A stretch of DNA of 64,000 nucleotides. Origin: Hymenolepis diminuta (Eukaryota; Platyhelminthes; Cestoda; Cyclophyllidea; Hymenolepididae). Position 1 is the first letter of the stretch. Every line of letters starts with the position of its first letter. The notes under the pieces were generated by a model. The model did not search any database and was not told the DNA's origin. It was given only the letters and a program-made list of their open reading frames with translations. Below, one piece after another: positions 1 to 11,010 of this stretch. A program made the translations under genes and the position numbers. The DNA lies in the NCBI GenBank assembly GCA_900708905.1, contig CAADRB010000027.1, positions 661,590-725,589 of the forward strand, written 5' to 3'.

Positions 1-580
1 GATAATATGGGGTTCGGGGTTGTGAATAGCATAGTGAACCCAACCAAGTGATTGTTGAATGCCGATTGCACGCCATTCCTTTTCAGTCATCAGTCGGTTT
101 TTGGGTACTTTTGTAGCTATCTCCTTCGGCAGGTACACATGTCTGTAGCGAAAGCAAGCAAAGTAGAAATCGACAACTACTGGTATGAAATCCCAACAAT
201 TTACAAGAAATGTCTATAAAACAATCTACATTCAGATGTATAATCGAAGCGTTTTAATAGAATAACTTAGATCATAGGGAAAAATTACGTTTAAGGTCAG
301 TAGAGTAAATTACAAATAGCCATTTAATTAAGAATAATAAATCTGCAGGATATGTTCGAATTAATATAAATGAATTAAAAAAGATAAAACTAAAAGGAAA
401 ATTCTAAAAATTGGATTGTTTCATGAAAATGGCGGAATATAGCGCATTATACGCTTGCTCACTATTAAATAACTCCCCTTCAGAACAAGCATAAAGGTCT
501 TCAAAATACACATACCTATATTCATAGACATCATCATAAAATTTATCAGAATACTGAATCCCTTTCTCGTCAGTAATCAT
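1..580 (-). CDS. CKS1: Cyclin-dependent kinase regulatory subunit CKS1, 3' end cut by window edge
   Basis: CKS proteins are about 80-residue adaptors that bind cyclin-dependent kinases and phosphorylated substrates. Two exons are visible. Exon 1 runs 580 down to 516 and ends ..VYEYR with the Arg codon split AG|A at a GTATGT donor. A 373-nt intron (143-515) ends CTACAG. Exon 2 runs 142 down to base 1. The joined reading contains the family signatures [20 protein letters not shown], an [20 protein letters not shown] stretch and HNPEPHII, which align without gaps to the CKS core. The C-terminal LFRRP-type tail lies beyond the window edge. ATG at 578-580 is chosen because it gives the usual short N-terminus; the frame stays open upstream without another ATG. 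Family assignment is secure; CKS1 against CKS2 is not distinguishable. Confidence 0.95.
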
Positions 581-2454
581 AGATACTTCAAAATCAGACA
601 ACGCGCAGCAGCGAAGCCCTCGGACTAATCGATTGAATAAAACAAGTTTTATTATGGGGTCTTTTGTCTATTTCATGCTCACAGAAAACTTAATGTTTAA
701 TATTTCTCTCTAGGAAAATCGAGTATTTTTGATGTACTATTAATTTTATTATTTTGGTTTACTTAATTAAAGCTTCCATTTGAAGAAATAATACTCGCTC
801 CAGCATTATATGCTCATTTTAATGTTTTTCAAAACTTAAATTCCATTATTTAACATCTTTTTATTATTATTCATACATGACATTCACTCTAGTAAGTCAA
901 ACATTCACCATTCAGTTTAATCGTTTAATACCGAAAATTGAATACAAATAGTACACATTATAAATACAGTGAAAAAAGGATAAGAATGAAGTTTTGTTTA
1001 AATAACCTTAAATAATACGCCTTAGAGAATGAATATGAATATGAGCCTATAGACATCTAAATAAAAACATGATTTCTATATTTTGTCCCTAGTATATAAT
1101 AAAATGCATAAATATTTTGAAATAAAACCGGCTAAAATTAATTACACATGTGCATAAAGAGATGACACGTTTCTAACAAAACATTTCTTGTGTTACTTCA
1201 GATAATTTGTAAATTGCAAGTATTCTTTCAAAAAGTTTTTTTGATGCAATGATTTCTCCAATATAATTCATATTTTGTTCTCAATTTCCGCTAACTTCTA
1301 AATCCTGTCAATTCAAATTATTTTTATCTTTTACCATCCCTGCTCTTGATAAATCACCTAAATCCCATAATACCTATTCTTACTTTAAAGTATAGCCCCT
1401 CTTTTGCCAAATTACTTCATAAACGTGGGTATTTTTTAACATTTTAAAACCAAAAAATAAATTTGGAAACTATTAAAACGTACATCTGAAACTAGTTAAA
1501 TAATATCTCAACTCAAATAGACTATTAGAAGGCAACCGACAAAAAAGCTCAAAGCTACAGAGCCTACGCCCTTTCATGTGATGAGAAATTCACAGCCCGA
1601 GTGGTCTTACAGATTTCAATCGACCTAAACAATATGCGGTTGCATGCTGGTACAGATATCCTGACAGTAAGTCTAAATAAGCCGCTACCCCATCTGTTCA
1701 GCCATTAACTATATTCTTTCCTCCGCATAGTCCCGTCATGGTCTCTTTATGAATTGTCTTACCTCTTTCTCCAAGTCTAAGGTAACTGTAGCCTAGTGAT
1801 ATCTATGGGTCAGATAGATGATAGCAATAGAAATCAGACTTCCTAACTTTGCAACAATGTAGAATGGTTTTATTTTGCAATAAGTGGGCCACGATTAAAT
1901 ATATTTACCAAAATGGCAGTTGTCAGCATTTTGTCTCTTAGAAGACCACATTTTGGCCATTTAAAAGGAAAAATCCGCATTTATGCCATGTTCAAAAAAA
2001 CTTACTTTATATCCTAGTCCTAATAAGATATTGCAAATATTTACAGAAGCGCAGTTTATTGCACTAAACTATAAATTTAGAAAACCTTTTACTTAAATGC
2101 AAGAATAGTGATGGATCATTACAAAAGTATATGCTCAGACCTATGCAAAAGTCATCAAGATTTCTCATGCCCAACTTGTTAAGTGCTCACATTTAAATCG
2201 AATTTCAAATGAAGCCTCAAATAATGAATGCTCACGTGTTTAGTTTTTTTATCAATAAGTACTATTTAAATTAAAATGATTTTATTATTTATTCCCTTGT
2301 CTTACCCTATGCTGCTCTTTTTCGTTATGAAAATTGTACAAAATTAAATTGTTTTGCAGGCACCACGATTCATCTGCATTTGAGCTTATATAAGCTAGGC
2401 ACCTTTTTCCTCTTAATCACCTACTCCCAACTCATCGTATTGCTGTGATAAAGG

Positions 2455-2750
2455 TATGAGGACTGGGACCACACAAAAGGGATAACTCAAGTCACTCATG
2501 TCGCTAGATCGATACGAAGGTGGCCGAGAAGCCTCCCCAAATTAATTGACAAGTAAATTAGGCTTATATGCAAAACATTTCTTCGTAAGATGTCAGTCTT
2601 GTCTCCTCGTCGATATTGGTATCTGTTTAGGTATCCATGTTCGGACACACACATAGCTGGTCCATCTGTGGACTTTGTAATAGAGATCTTATCGCCAGTA
2701 GATTATTTCTGATAGTCAGATGTTAATTGACATCTGCTGCCTATAGCAGT
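2455..2750 (+). repeat. Dispersed repeat B, copy 1
   Basis: This segment resembles 34910-35205 in the same orientation. Shared stretches include CAAAACATTTCTT, GTTTAGGTAT, a run of CA dinucleotides, and ACATCTGC near the right end. Inverted copies lie at about 15150-15335 and 34070-34175. It has no coding capacity and is probably an old non-autonomous element. Confidence 0.7.
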
Positions 2751-3522
2751 TACTATGACGTAAAAATAATACCGCTTGGTCAGAATCGATGGCAAATGGT
2801 ATCTAATATGATCTTCCATTTACAACTATTTTGGTAATGCTCATCTCTAAGCCCAAATAAAACACTCTCTCAAAAATGACGCCGAATCGGGAGGCATGAG
2901 AATACGTGGAAATCTGCAGACGGAAATGCTTGGATATTGTGAACAGAGTCACATGGAAGGGATAGACAGCGTCATATCACTTTTACAGTTAAAAGGTAGC
3001 CGGAAAGTCAGTTTCTTGATAAGATATCAAGTCCATACGTAGTGCTTTCGTTATATCCAATAGTCAAAGTCTCTTCAATATGACTGACAATTGGGAAAGT
3101 CCCTACATACACACACACAAGTGTTTACTGACATCTACAATTTCCAGCAAATCGTGATAATAGCAGAGCAATCGGGAGAATATCTTCAATTAGAAATACA
3201 AAAATATTACCTATAATCTTGCATTTTCTAAACCTATCCATTAATAATATTTGTCATTATTTGTCCTTGAATTATTGATTTGAGGTCAAGTACCAAAGAA
3301 TGAGTTTTTAAGTCCAATATTAGAAGAAGCTTTTGTTACAATTCAATCGCGTTTATTGTTACGGTAATATAACAGTCAATTAGGATTCCCAGTGGATTTA
3401 TTTTAAGCGAAATAAAATGGTGTTAGAAGTTGAACGAAGCAATTTTAAAATAGGCGTATATGAAAATGGCTGAATTCAGCACTATTTTCAAGTAAATGCC
3501 TTCTGGAGATAAAACTATCTGT

Positions 3523-3994
3523 NNNNNNNNNNNNNNNNNNNNNNNNNNNNNNNNNNNNNNNNNNNNNNNNNNNNNNNNNNNNNNNNNNNNNNNNNNNNNN
3601 NNNNNNNNNNNNNNNNNNNNNNNNNNNNNNNNNNNNNNNNNNNNNNNNNNNNNNNNNNNNNNNNNNNNNNNNNNNNNNNNNNNNNNNNNNNNNNNNNNNN
3701 NNNNNNNNNNNNNNNNNNNNNNNNNNNNNNNNNNNNNNNNNNNNNNNNNNNNNNNNNNNNNNNNNNNNNNNNNNNNNNNNNNNNNNNNNNNNNNNNNNNN
3801 NNNNNNNNNNNNNNNNNNNNNNNNNNNNNNNNNNNNNNNNNNNNNNNNNNNNNNNNNNNNNNNNNNNNNNNNNNNNNNNNNNNNNNNNNNNNNNNNNNNN
3901 NNNNNNNNNNNNNNNNNNNNNNNNNNNNNNNNNNNNNNNNNNNNNNNNNNNNNNNNNNNNNNNNNNNNNNNNNNNNNNNNNNNNNNNNNNNNNN
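3523..3994. other. Assembly gap (472 N)
   Basis: Unbroken run of N. ORFs that appear to span it are artefacts of reading through unknown bases. Confidence 1.
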
Positions 3995-5904
3995 TCAGCC
4001 ACCCTTGCCTTTAAAAAAGAATTAAAACAACCGGAAACTGGGAAGTAGAAGCTCTTGTTAATTAGTGCGCCAGAGGAACAGTGATCTTGTCGGTAGATCA
4101 GAAGCATTGTTTCGACAGTATTCTGTTACCTTCCCATCATGAGGTAGTGCAGTTCCTAAAACTGAGAAAAGTTATAATTCAAGGCTTTTTCACTGTACTA
4201 CATTAGTATCTCCTAAGTTAAAGTCTCTATCGCTATAGGTGAACTAACATCGATGTCTTATTCAGGTTTAATTGTACATATATAGCGTATATAGCAAATT
4301 ATCTGAAAGCCCGGGTTCGAAACCCGCTGCCGTACTAAAGATGACCTCAAATTTTAACCAAAAATCGATGTAACTAAACAAGGGATCATATTCAAACAGC
4401 AATCTTTCATAAATTATGACAATAATTGTTCTGGTTGATATTTTCTTGCACTGATTTTAAACCAATGTCGCATGAACCAAAGCACACAAGTGGAACTTAT
4501 CCAAACGTTTAGATTTGCGATTTTTATGAAAACGATCCGTGGGTATTTTGAAAAAATCGCACATCCTAAACAGCTTGAGCTGGCGATGTCCTTAAAATCT
4601 CGTAATTTGAGTGCTGAATTTTTATGGAAGAAAACTACGCGGTTTAGAAGAGCGAGATATTAGTTACTAGCACTACTGAGAGCTTGTGGTCAAAAGAAAA
4701 CGCGAGGGAATATTTTCTGATATTTTTAGGATTTATGGGAATCACCAAGTCACGATAGTAAACCCAATTCGAATTATCAGTAGAGTGACCAAAATTTTTT
4801 ATGCGTAGTTTAACATATTTGATCATCCATTCTGCCTTCCATGCAGATGATAATAAAGCTCCTGTGCAGACAATGAAATCCAATTAGACTGGTACCAGAG
4901 TAAGAAGAAGATTAATTTTGATATTATGAGCTATTAATAATTAGTGGGCTATTTTCCTTCTAAGTATTTTGATCAATTAAAAATTCAAATAAAAAATTGG
5001 AGAGATAATAATCCTTGATATTGAAATGAAATTAAAATTCATTATCATTTTCTATTTATTTCTAGTCTCTGAAAATATTCACGAAAATGATGTAAATAGG
5101 GGAAGCAACTCTCACAGAAAACAGAAAACAGGCAGGAGAAGCCTATGTTGAGGGTTCTGGTGAGACCAGAATTGTGTTAGCTAGTTCGATCGTGCTGGTG
5201 TTATGGTTAAAGTGAAAAGTAAAAATGCATTCAAAATGCAAATCTCAACTTATACCAATTTATAGATCAATAAATTTGAAAATGGGAGTGACATCACCAT
5301 CAAATCTCTTAAGCTTGGTAATTTTGGTGTACACTTTCTTGGATGATAAGATGGTGTTGAACCGATTTGAGAAATGCAAGATTACGGAAATATTCAAAAA
5401 GCGGTTGCTATTGAAAACCGATGTCTAGAATAATTTTTCGCGTAATCATCTTCAAAGCTTATGTCAGACCGATTAGAATGCTCTTAAAATGTCTGAAGGC
5501 AGAAGATTTAAGTGGCTAAAAGCAAGGGTCTCAGCTAGAACAATAACGGAAATCTAACCAAATTTCATAACTCCCTCCTCTCAGTAAATCCACAACTGAA
5601 AGCTACATCACCACCCTCTCCCCCATATCTAAATGTTATCTTTAATATGGCCTTTCATAAGGTAGACTAAATAAACTACATGGTGGTATAGCCAGTCTCC
5701 TAAGTGAAAGATAATTAATTTTGGATGGGATCATGCCGGCCATTAATATATTCCGTTGGATCGGGACTAAAATTCCCAGTCATATTGGAGACCTTGGAGT
5801 AAAAGAAGAATAATCTTCTCATAATTATATATGATCAGGACGGCTGAAGTCACATACAATAAGAGTGATGCTAGACATAACTCAACCTCATCATAAACTT
5901 GTAG

Positions 5905-6310
5905 TACCCGCACACAGTGACTCAAAGGTCTGCGCGATCATTCGATGTTTTGAGCACCTACAGACATAATTCTGTCCTAACTGTTAATTGCACATCAACA
6001 GGCAAAGGACACGAAATCTTCCAGTCGCCTTATCGGACCTCATTTCGCCTGTCTCTCACAACCAGAGTTACCCTCCTTCAGTACTGACATTTTTCCTCTT
6101 CTCTCACAATTCCTCTTTCTACTCCTTTCTCTTCCCCTTTTTATTCATATCCAACTGTCCAATAAACCCGTGATCCTACTTAACTTTCGAACATTTCACT
6201 CGTGAAGGCTACTGTTTCCTGTTAGCTTTATGACGATCATTCATTTTAAGATGGGGATTTCTGAGCCTAATCTGGTGGAGCTCTTAAAGGAGCTTTACTG
6301 ACTGGACAAG
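5905..6310 (+). repeat. Dispersed repeat A, copy 1
   Basis: Shared with copies at about 23060-23375 (+), 24020-24425 (+) and 25385-25770 (-). Hallmarks in order are CTTATCGGACCTC, TTTCGCCT, a pyrimidine-rich tract of about 100 nt (TTCCTCTTTCTACTCC type), CCAATAAACC, GGCTNNTGTT, GATCATT and a right end CTCTTAAAGNAGCTTTACT. The ORF at 5988-6173 is a by-product of the pyrimidine tract. Confidence 0.75.
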
Positions 6311-6575
6311 GACATCCTTAGACCCTGCTCAATTAACCAAGCCTGCCTGTTTTAAGTAGTAACTGCACAAATTGACTAATTTCAGATATTAAGACAAGCG
6401 TTTTTCAAAAACCATTAATGTGATATTTAAATCCTATTTTAAATAGATTTTCATCGAAAAGAAAGGCAATAAAGACCAAGATTGAATAAATCTTTCTCAC
6501 ACAAATAAATTAGTAAATGCAACAATGGCCTAGAAATGTAACAGCCTGAATATTCCCATTGCCAGTAATACCCTA

Positions 6576-6581
6576 TTTATT
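6576..6581 (-). promoter_or_regulatory. Candidate polyadenylation signal AATAAA
   Basis: AATAAA on the minus strand about 205 nt beyond the stop codon of the Gln/Pro-rich gene. Position fits a 3' end, but the hexamer is common in DNA this AT-rich. Confidence 0.35.
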
Positions 6582-6786
6582 TACCCTCCAGTTCTAGTAA
6601 ACGAAGTTTTAACTACTCAAAAGTAAGTAAAAATGACAGATTCAATTCAGAGACAAAATTATTTCAATTGATATAGAGGCAGTAGTGTAGACAACGATAT
6701 AAATAATGATCAATGTAAAGTCAAAAGTCGTAGCTAGTCGAATAAGAGCCTTAAACCATCATAAATCGACTTTCGGTGTTTGATTA

Positions 6787-8598
6787 TTAAGCCTGGTTTC
6801 TTCCCCCTCCTCCACTTCCCATTGGTACTCCATCAAATCTCGAAGAGTTGTAGGTCGTGAAAGTCTGATAATTCCCTCCAAATCCTTGTCCAGAGAATTC
6901 CCAATTGTTTGCAACATTATTTCCAGCATCAACTTGTTGATGATGGTGAATACACATAGGATAAGTAGCTGAACCCTGAATTTGTCCTGGACTATTTGGA
7001 CCGACAAAGGTATTTGTGATCCCGTTCATCATAAGTGTTTCAAGAGGATTTTCATTTCTGACATTTCCTTGTCCTTCCTGCGGTTGTCGGGGCCCACTTT
7101 TCGAAATACTGGGTCTCTGGTGATGCTGAACAGTCATGTGCGTGATATTACCATTATTCATACACGCGCTCATTGCTCGACTAACCGTATAGATTGGTTG
7201 ATTTTGAGGTGGTGGCGGCTGCTGAGGTTGGCTTGATTGTTGTAGAGCTTGCTCATGAACCATCTGAATGCTTCTGGGATCCATACAAGTCTTCTCCAAT
7301 TGGCGATTGAGTTGCTCCTCTAAATCGTCATTCTCTTCCGGAATAAAGGCGTCCTTTGGCGCATTAGCTGAAACTGCAGCTCGTAGAAGAGTCAAATCGC
7401 TAGGTTCCATGCCGCCTGGAAAGCTAAAAACACTTTTAACACCGCCCGGGCCGATTTCTTCTGAAACTAGGAATTTCTTAATAGCCTCACGAGGATTGCT
7501 CTGATCTCGATGGATCGGCGTATCTGGAAGGGCACCACATCCTGCCCCTGGTCCACATCCACATCCGCCACTGAAGGGGTTCCGCGGTTCTCGTTTCACA
7601 ATCGCAACAGCAGCAGTAGAACCCTCTTGATTATTAATGGGAGGTGGTGGTGGAGGAGGATTGAACACATGCTGAAAACGGGGTACCGGTTGAGGCGCAC
7701 CATTCAGGGGACATATCGGTCTAGCAGCACATCCTCCTCCATTGAAAACACTCTCTGTCAGTTCACTTGTACTCCCAATGGAATTCTGCGGTCGCAGTTC
7801 AAGACGATGAAGATGATTTCGAGGCATGGGTGGTGGAGCTGGTTGTGGTTTACCTATGGTTGGTCGCTGTTCAAAAATCTGCCTGGCCGCTTGAAAATCA
7901 CGATAGTCATAAGTTGTCCTCTCACTTACGTCTTGTTGTTGCTGTTGCTGAGGCTGGAAATTACTAACTTGCTGTTGTTGTTGTTGTTGTTGTTGAGGAT
8001 AGTAGCCACCTCCATATTGCATTGCTGGTGGCCCTTGTTGACAAAGATTTCCTCCCTGGCAACTAGGCTGACTATAGAAGGAGAAGGAGTTTCGATGTGA
8101 ACGGGAATACATCATAATGCGTCTGTCAAGTTCTTCCTCTGTTCTTCGTTTCGTCTCTGCTGCAGATGTGTTAAAAGGATTTGGACGAGTAGCTGATGCA
8201 CTTCTGGTTAGTTGTCTTCGAGGTTGGATGGTTGGTCGTGGAATAGAAGGGGGAAGAGAAGGTTGGATAGGAGGCTGGGTCTCGTAGGAAGTCTGTTCTA
8301 CAATGTAGCTGCTGGCAGGATCTCGAACTATGTTAGTCAAGCTGGGAAAGTAGGTTTCAGCTCGAATGACAATTTCTTCAAAGGGGTCTTCTCCTGACTC
8401 AATGTAACTCAAACGCGTTTGGAGAGTTTCCTGGCGTCTTCGGGAGGGGACTTGGACAGGATCAATTTTCACACCTCCTACTGATTCGTTATCTGATTCT
8501 AAGGATGTTGGTGAAGGACTGGATCGACTTTCTGAGGGTTTTAGAGATGTCGGTCGATGAGTAGAAGTATTTGGAGGATCACGAACTCGAAAAATCAT
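6787..8598 (-). CDS. Unrecognised Gln/Pro-rich low-complexity protein (603 aa), single coding exon
   Basis: An uninterrupted frame of 603 codons, by far the longest in the window. The first ATG (8596-8598) follows an in-frame TAA a short way upstream, so the start is well bounded; a TTTGCATCGTAG acceptor-like site at about 8625-8636 could be a 5' splice site. The protein is basic and Ser/Pro-rich at the N-terminus, with two Gln runs near residues 202-210 and 217-222 (mixed CAA/CAG codons), a Pro7 run near 314-320, a Gly/Cys-rich GGCGCGPGAGCG segment near 344-355, and a more ordered-looking acidic stretch near 375-450 (SEEIGPGGVKSVFSFPGG, then EENDDLEEQLNRQLEKTCMD). The C-terminus is His/Asn/Gly-rich and ends GSGGGGRNQA. 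I see no signal peptide or transmembrane segment. Composition suggests a regulatory or RNA/cytoskeleton-associated protein, but I recognise no family. Its GC content is clearly above the flanks, supporting a real gene. Confidence 0.8.
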   Translation of the reverse strand: MIFRVRDPPNTSTHRPTSLKPSESRSSPSPTSLESDNESVGGVKIDPVQVPSRRRQETLQTRLSYIESGEDPFEEIVIRAETYFPSLTNIVRDPASSYIVEQTSYETQPPIQPSLPPSIPRPTIQPRRQLTRSASATRPNPFNTSAAETKRRTEEELDRRIMMYSRSHRNSFSFYSQPSCQGGNLCQQGPPAMQYGGGYYPQQQQQQQQQVSNFQPQQQQQQDVSERTTYDYRDFQAARQIFEQRPTIGKPQPAPPPMPRNHLHRLELRPQNSIGSTSELTESVFNGGGCAARPICPLNGAPQPVPRFQHVFNPPPPPPPINNQEGSTAAVAIVKREPRNPFSGGCGCGPGAGCGALPDTPIHRDQSNPREAIKKFLVSEEIGPGGVKSVFSFPGGMEPSDLTLLRAAVSANAPKDAFIPEENDDLEEQLNRQLEKTCMDPRSIQMVHEQALQQSSQPQQPPPPQNQPIYTVSRAMSACMNNGNITHMTVQHHQRPSISKSGPRQPQEGQGNVRNENPLETLMMNGITNTFVGPNSPGQIQGSATYPMCIHHHQQVDAGNNVANNWEFSGQGFGGNYQTFTTYNSSRFDGVPMGSGGGGRNQA

Positions 8599-9234
8599 TC
8601 GGATCCGGCCGCATGAGACACTTCTACGATGCAAATGTTAGCTTCACTCACCGTCCGACGGATTTAGAAGAGGTGTAAAAGATGATTGGCTCATGAGGTG
8701 AAATCTCACCATTCTGATTGGCTCGAGTGAGCTCGATACCGGGAGGAGAACTCGGTAACTACGAAGGTGACGCTTTAACAACGTAGTAAATGCTAGTTGC
8801 GTAGTGTGTCCTGAGAAGAATTTACTTTCTCTCCGTCAGTGCTTACTGCAGCCCCGGAACAATTTACTTCGAAACTGAAAAGGACGCAAATTTCTGCTAG
8901 AATAATAATTTAAAAATAGTTCTGGAATACTATTGTAAAATTTAGCTTTTAATTTGCAATACTTAGCATTAGTTCAAAATTATTAAACATTTATTTTGCG
9001 TCTGTTTCAAACTTATTATAACCTTAAGTGGTAATTAGAGTTTGGCGCCTTTCTAAATGAAATAAAACGAATAATTTAATATTAAATTTAGATATGGTTA
9101 AAAGAAAGCAAATTATATCTCAGTTCAAATTGAAGGATCTCCAGTTTAAATTCTTTAGAGGTAATTACCGGTAAATAAAACCTATGTTGTGGTTTGCAAT
9201 CAGAATTATCCAGTTAAGTCGCACAAGACACTTT

Positions 9235-9330
9235 ATAAGTCCATTAAGGGAAAGGTATCTTGGAGCCACTACTCAGAAATTCGCATTCTGCTACCCCTCT
9301 TGCTGACCAGAACTGATTTGTGCGGTTGTC
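9235..9330 (+). repeat. Dispersed repeat C, copy 1
   Basis: The stretch beginning TCCATTAAGGGAAAGGTATC and continuing through TTGGAGCC, AAATTCGCATTCTGC and CCTCTTGCTGACCAGAA recurs at about 21180-21395 and 21420-21570 (+) and, inverted, at 45715-45795. Confidence 0.65.
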
Positions 9331-10950
9331 TCCACATAATCAACTGAAATTGGATGTGCCTTTATCGCTGAAGTAAAACTCCACATATTAGCGATGGTTT
9401 TCAAATCTTTGATCCTTTTCTTTCGGCATTTTGTACTGTCTCACATCCAAGTCTCTGTTCGGACATTCATGGACCATTTTTTAAAGTCATGATAAACATA
9501 TTCCTCGAAAATACGTTTCCATTATTATGATTTTCTGGTAGACTTATTCGGTCTCTCACTGGTGTACGTATAGTTAGAACTACTGTCTTTATATTCCAGC
9601 CAAAAGGATTAATAGACCTATCGATCCAAAGTGATTTATCAATGAATATGAAATTGTTTGCTGGTATAAAAACAAGCTCCGACAGTTTATACTGTTTTGA
9701 TTTTTATCAAACGATTTGCTACTCAAATTAATAAGTAAATATGATCTGGAGTTTTTGGTTAATAACTATTTAAGTTGTGTCCCAAATGCCATTATTATTA
9801 ATTTTCACGAAAAACCAAAAAACAATTTGCAATTTTTAATCACGGAGAGCGTCTAAACAAAAGGGGCGATAGAAGCAATTTAAGTAATGTCAGAAAGTTC
9901 TTGTGGTAAGTAGAGAATAAAAGTTATTCTACACCTGGACCATAAAGTCATTTTAACTTCCTTTCATGCTTTAAATTATTCCTTATCGCTGTTATGTTGA
10001 AAGTACCGGCGGAATATTTTCATCCTCTTTTCACATAGGTCTTATAGCAGCCATCCATTGGGCAAGAATGTCTGCCTTTCGGCGATGGTTTATCCGCCAG
10101 TATCTTCTCATCTCACAGGCATCTACAAAGAGTGTCCATGCAGACTATTTCGCTTTTTCTCAAACTTTTTATTTGTGGTTGATGTTCTAGTAAGTGCGGG
10201 ACCGATTTCTTGCTTCAAATCCGAAGTGGACTGCCAAAGTCAGCTCTTTGTATGATAAACTTTAGATTTTCCCGATTTCGGAAACTGGGAATTCAATAAA
10301 TGTTTGGCGATTGCATCGCCTTTTTTTGCGCAGACTTGCCTAGAAGTCAAGCCTAGGCTTCCGTAATTGTGCGGCGAGGAGTTCTTATACAGGTTTTATT
10401 GCCATCATTCGTTCGGCCAGTAACGTCGATGAACTGGATATCCTAATAATCATAAAAAGCCAAAAGCGTTTAATAGCCTTAAAGCTAGCTTTCGATAAAG
10501 TGAGCAGTATTAACCAGTACGGTTGATTGCTGTACTAAAGGTGTAGATTGCAGAACATCATTTGAGCACTGAACATCGTTGACAAGCATTCGCCTTAATC
10601 CATGGAACGAATAGTGAAATTCGAATACTGGAATGTGAACTGCCCATCTAGTAAATACTGTACAATTCGAGTCCATAAATCAAATGAAATAGGGCTTTTC
10701 GTTACTTTGACGTTGCTTTTGATCCCCTTCCCATTACCACTTGTCGGAGTTACTTTTATGAGATGTCAATTGCTTCCCACAGTTAAAAATTGTACATTTT
10801 TTTTGTAATACTGTGTTTAATGATAATTTTGTTAATTAAATGCACGCCGTTGTGTATCTAACCCGTAGGCCCTGGTTTCGCAGACATGGGCAGATATCTT
10901 ATTCAGTGCCCCAATCAGGTCATCGATTTTCATTGAGCGAACTCTTTGAA

Positions 10951-11010
10951 GCGGTGGCGCAGTGGTTAGTGTGCCCGTCCAAGGTCACAATTTGGTTGCC
11001 CCAGAGCACA
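10951..11010 (+). repeat. tRNA-derived SINE-like head with pol III A box
   Basis: TGGCGCAGTGG at 10955-10965 fits the RNA polymerase III A-box consensus TGGCNNAGTGG exactly, within GCGGTGGCGCAGTGGTTAGT, which looks like the 5' half of a tRNA. A degenerate B-box candidate (GGTTGCCCCA, 10994-11003) follows at tRNA-like spacing. No matching 3' acceptor strand is present, so this is not an intact tRNA gene. A SINE or tRNA relic is the simplest reading. Confidence 0.5.

Larger units (their letters stand above)
581..6786. other. Intergenic spacer, AT-rich, with repeats and an assembly gap
   Basis: About 6.2 kb between the divergent side of CKS1 and the 3' end of the Gln/Pro-rich gene. It contains the N gap, one copy of dispersed repeat B (about 2455-2750), one copy of repeat A (about 5905-6310) and a possible third, degenerate piece of repeat B near 3060-3150. 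Short ORFs (for example 4472-4663 plus and 4644-4883 minus) show no recognisable motif or coding composition. I see no further gene here, though exons inside the gap cannot be excluded. Confidence 0.6.

Noticed and set aside
3445..4107. ORFs on both strands running through the N gap
   Set aside because: Most of the codons are unknown bases, and the flanks show no coding signal.
4314..4324. Perfect pol III B-box match GGTTCGAAACC, suggesting a tRNA
   Set aside because: No A box, acceptor or anticodon arm can be drawn upstream. The motif sits in a near-palindrome CCCGGGTTCGAAACCCG and is probably chance.
7510..8100. 196-codon plus-strand ORF inside the Gln/Pro-rich gene
   Set aside because: Antisense shadow of the long minus-strand frame. 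Its Leu runs are the complement of the CAG/CAA tracts.
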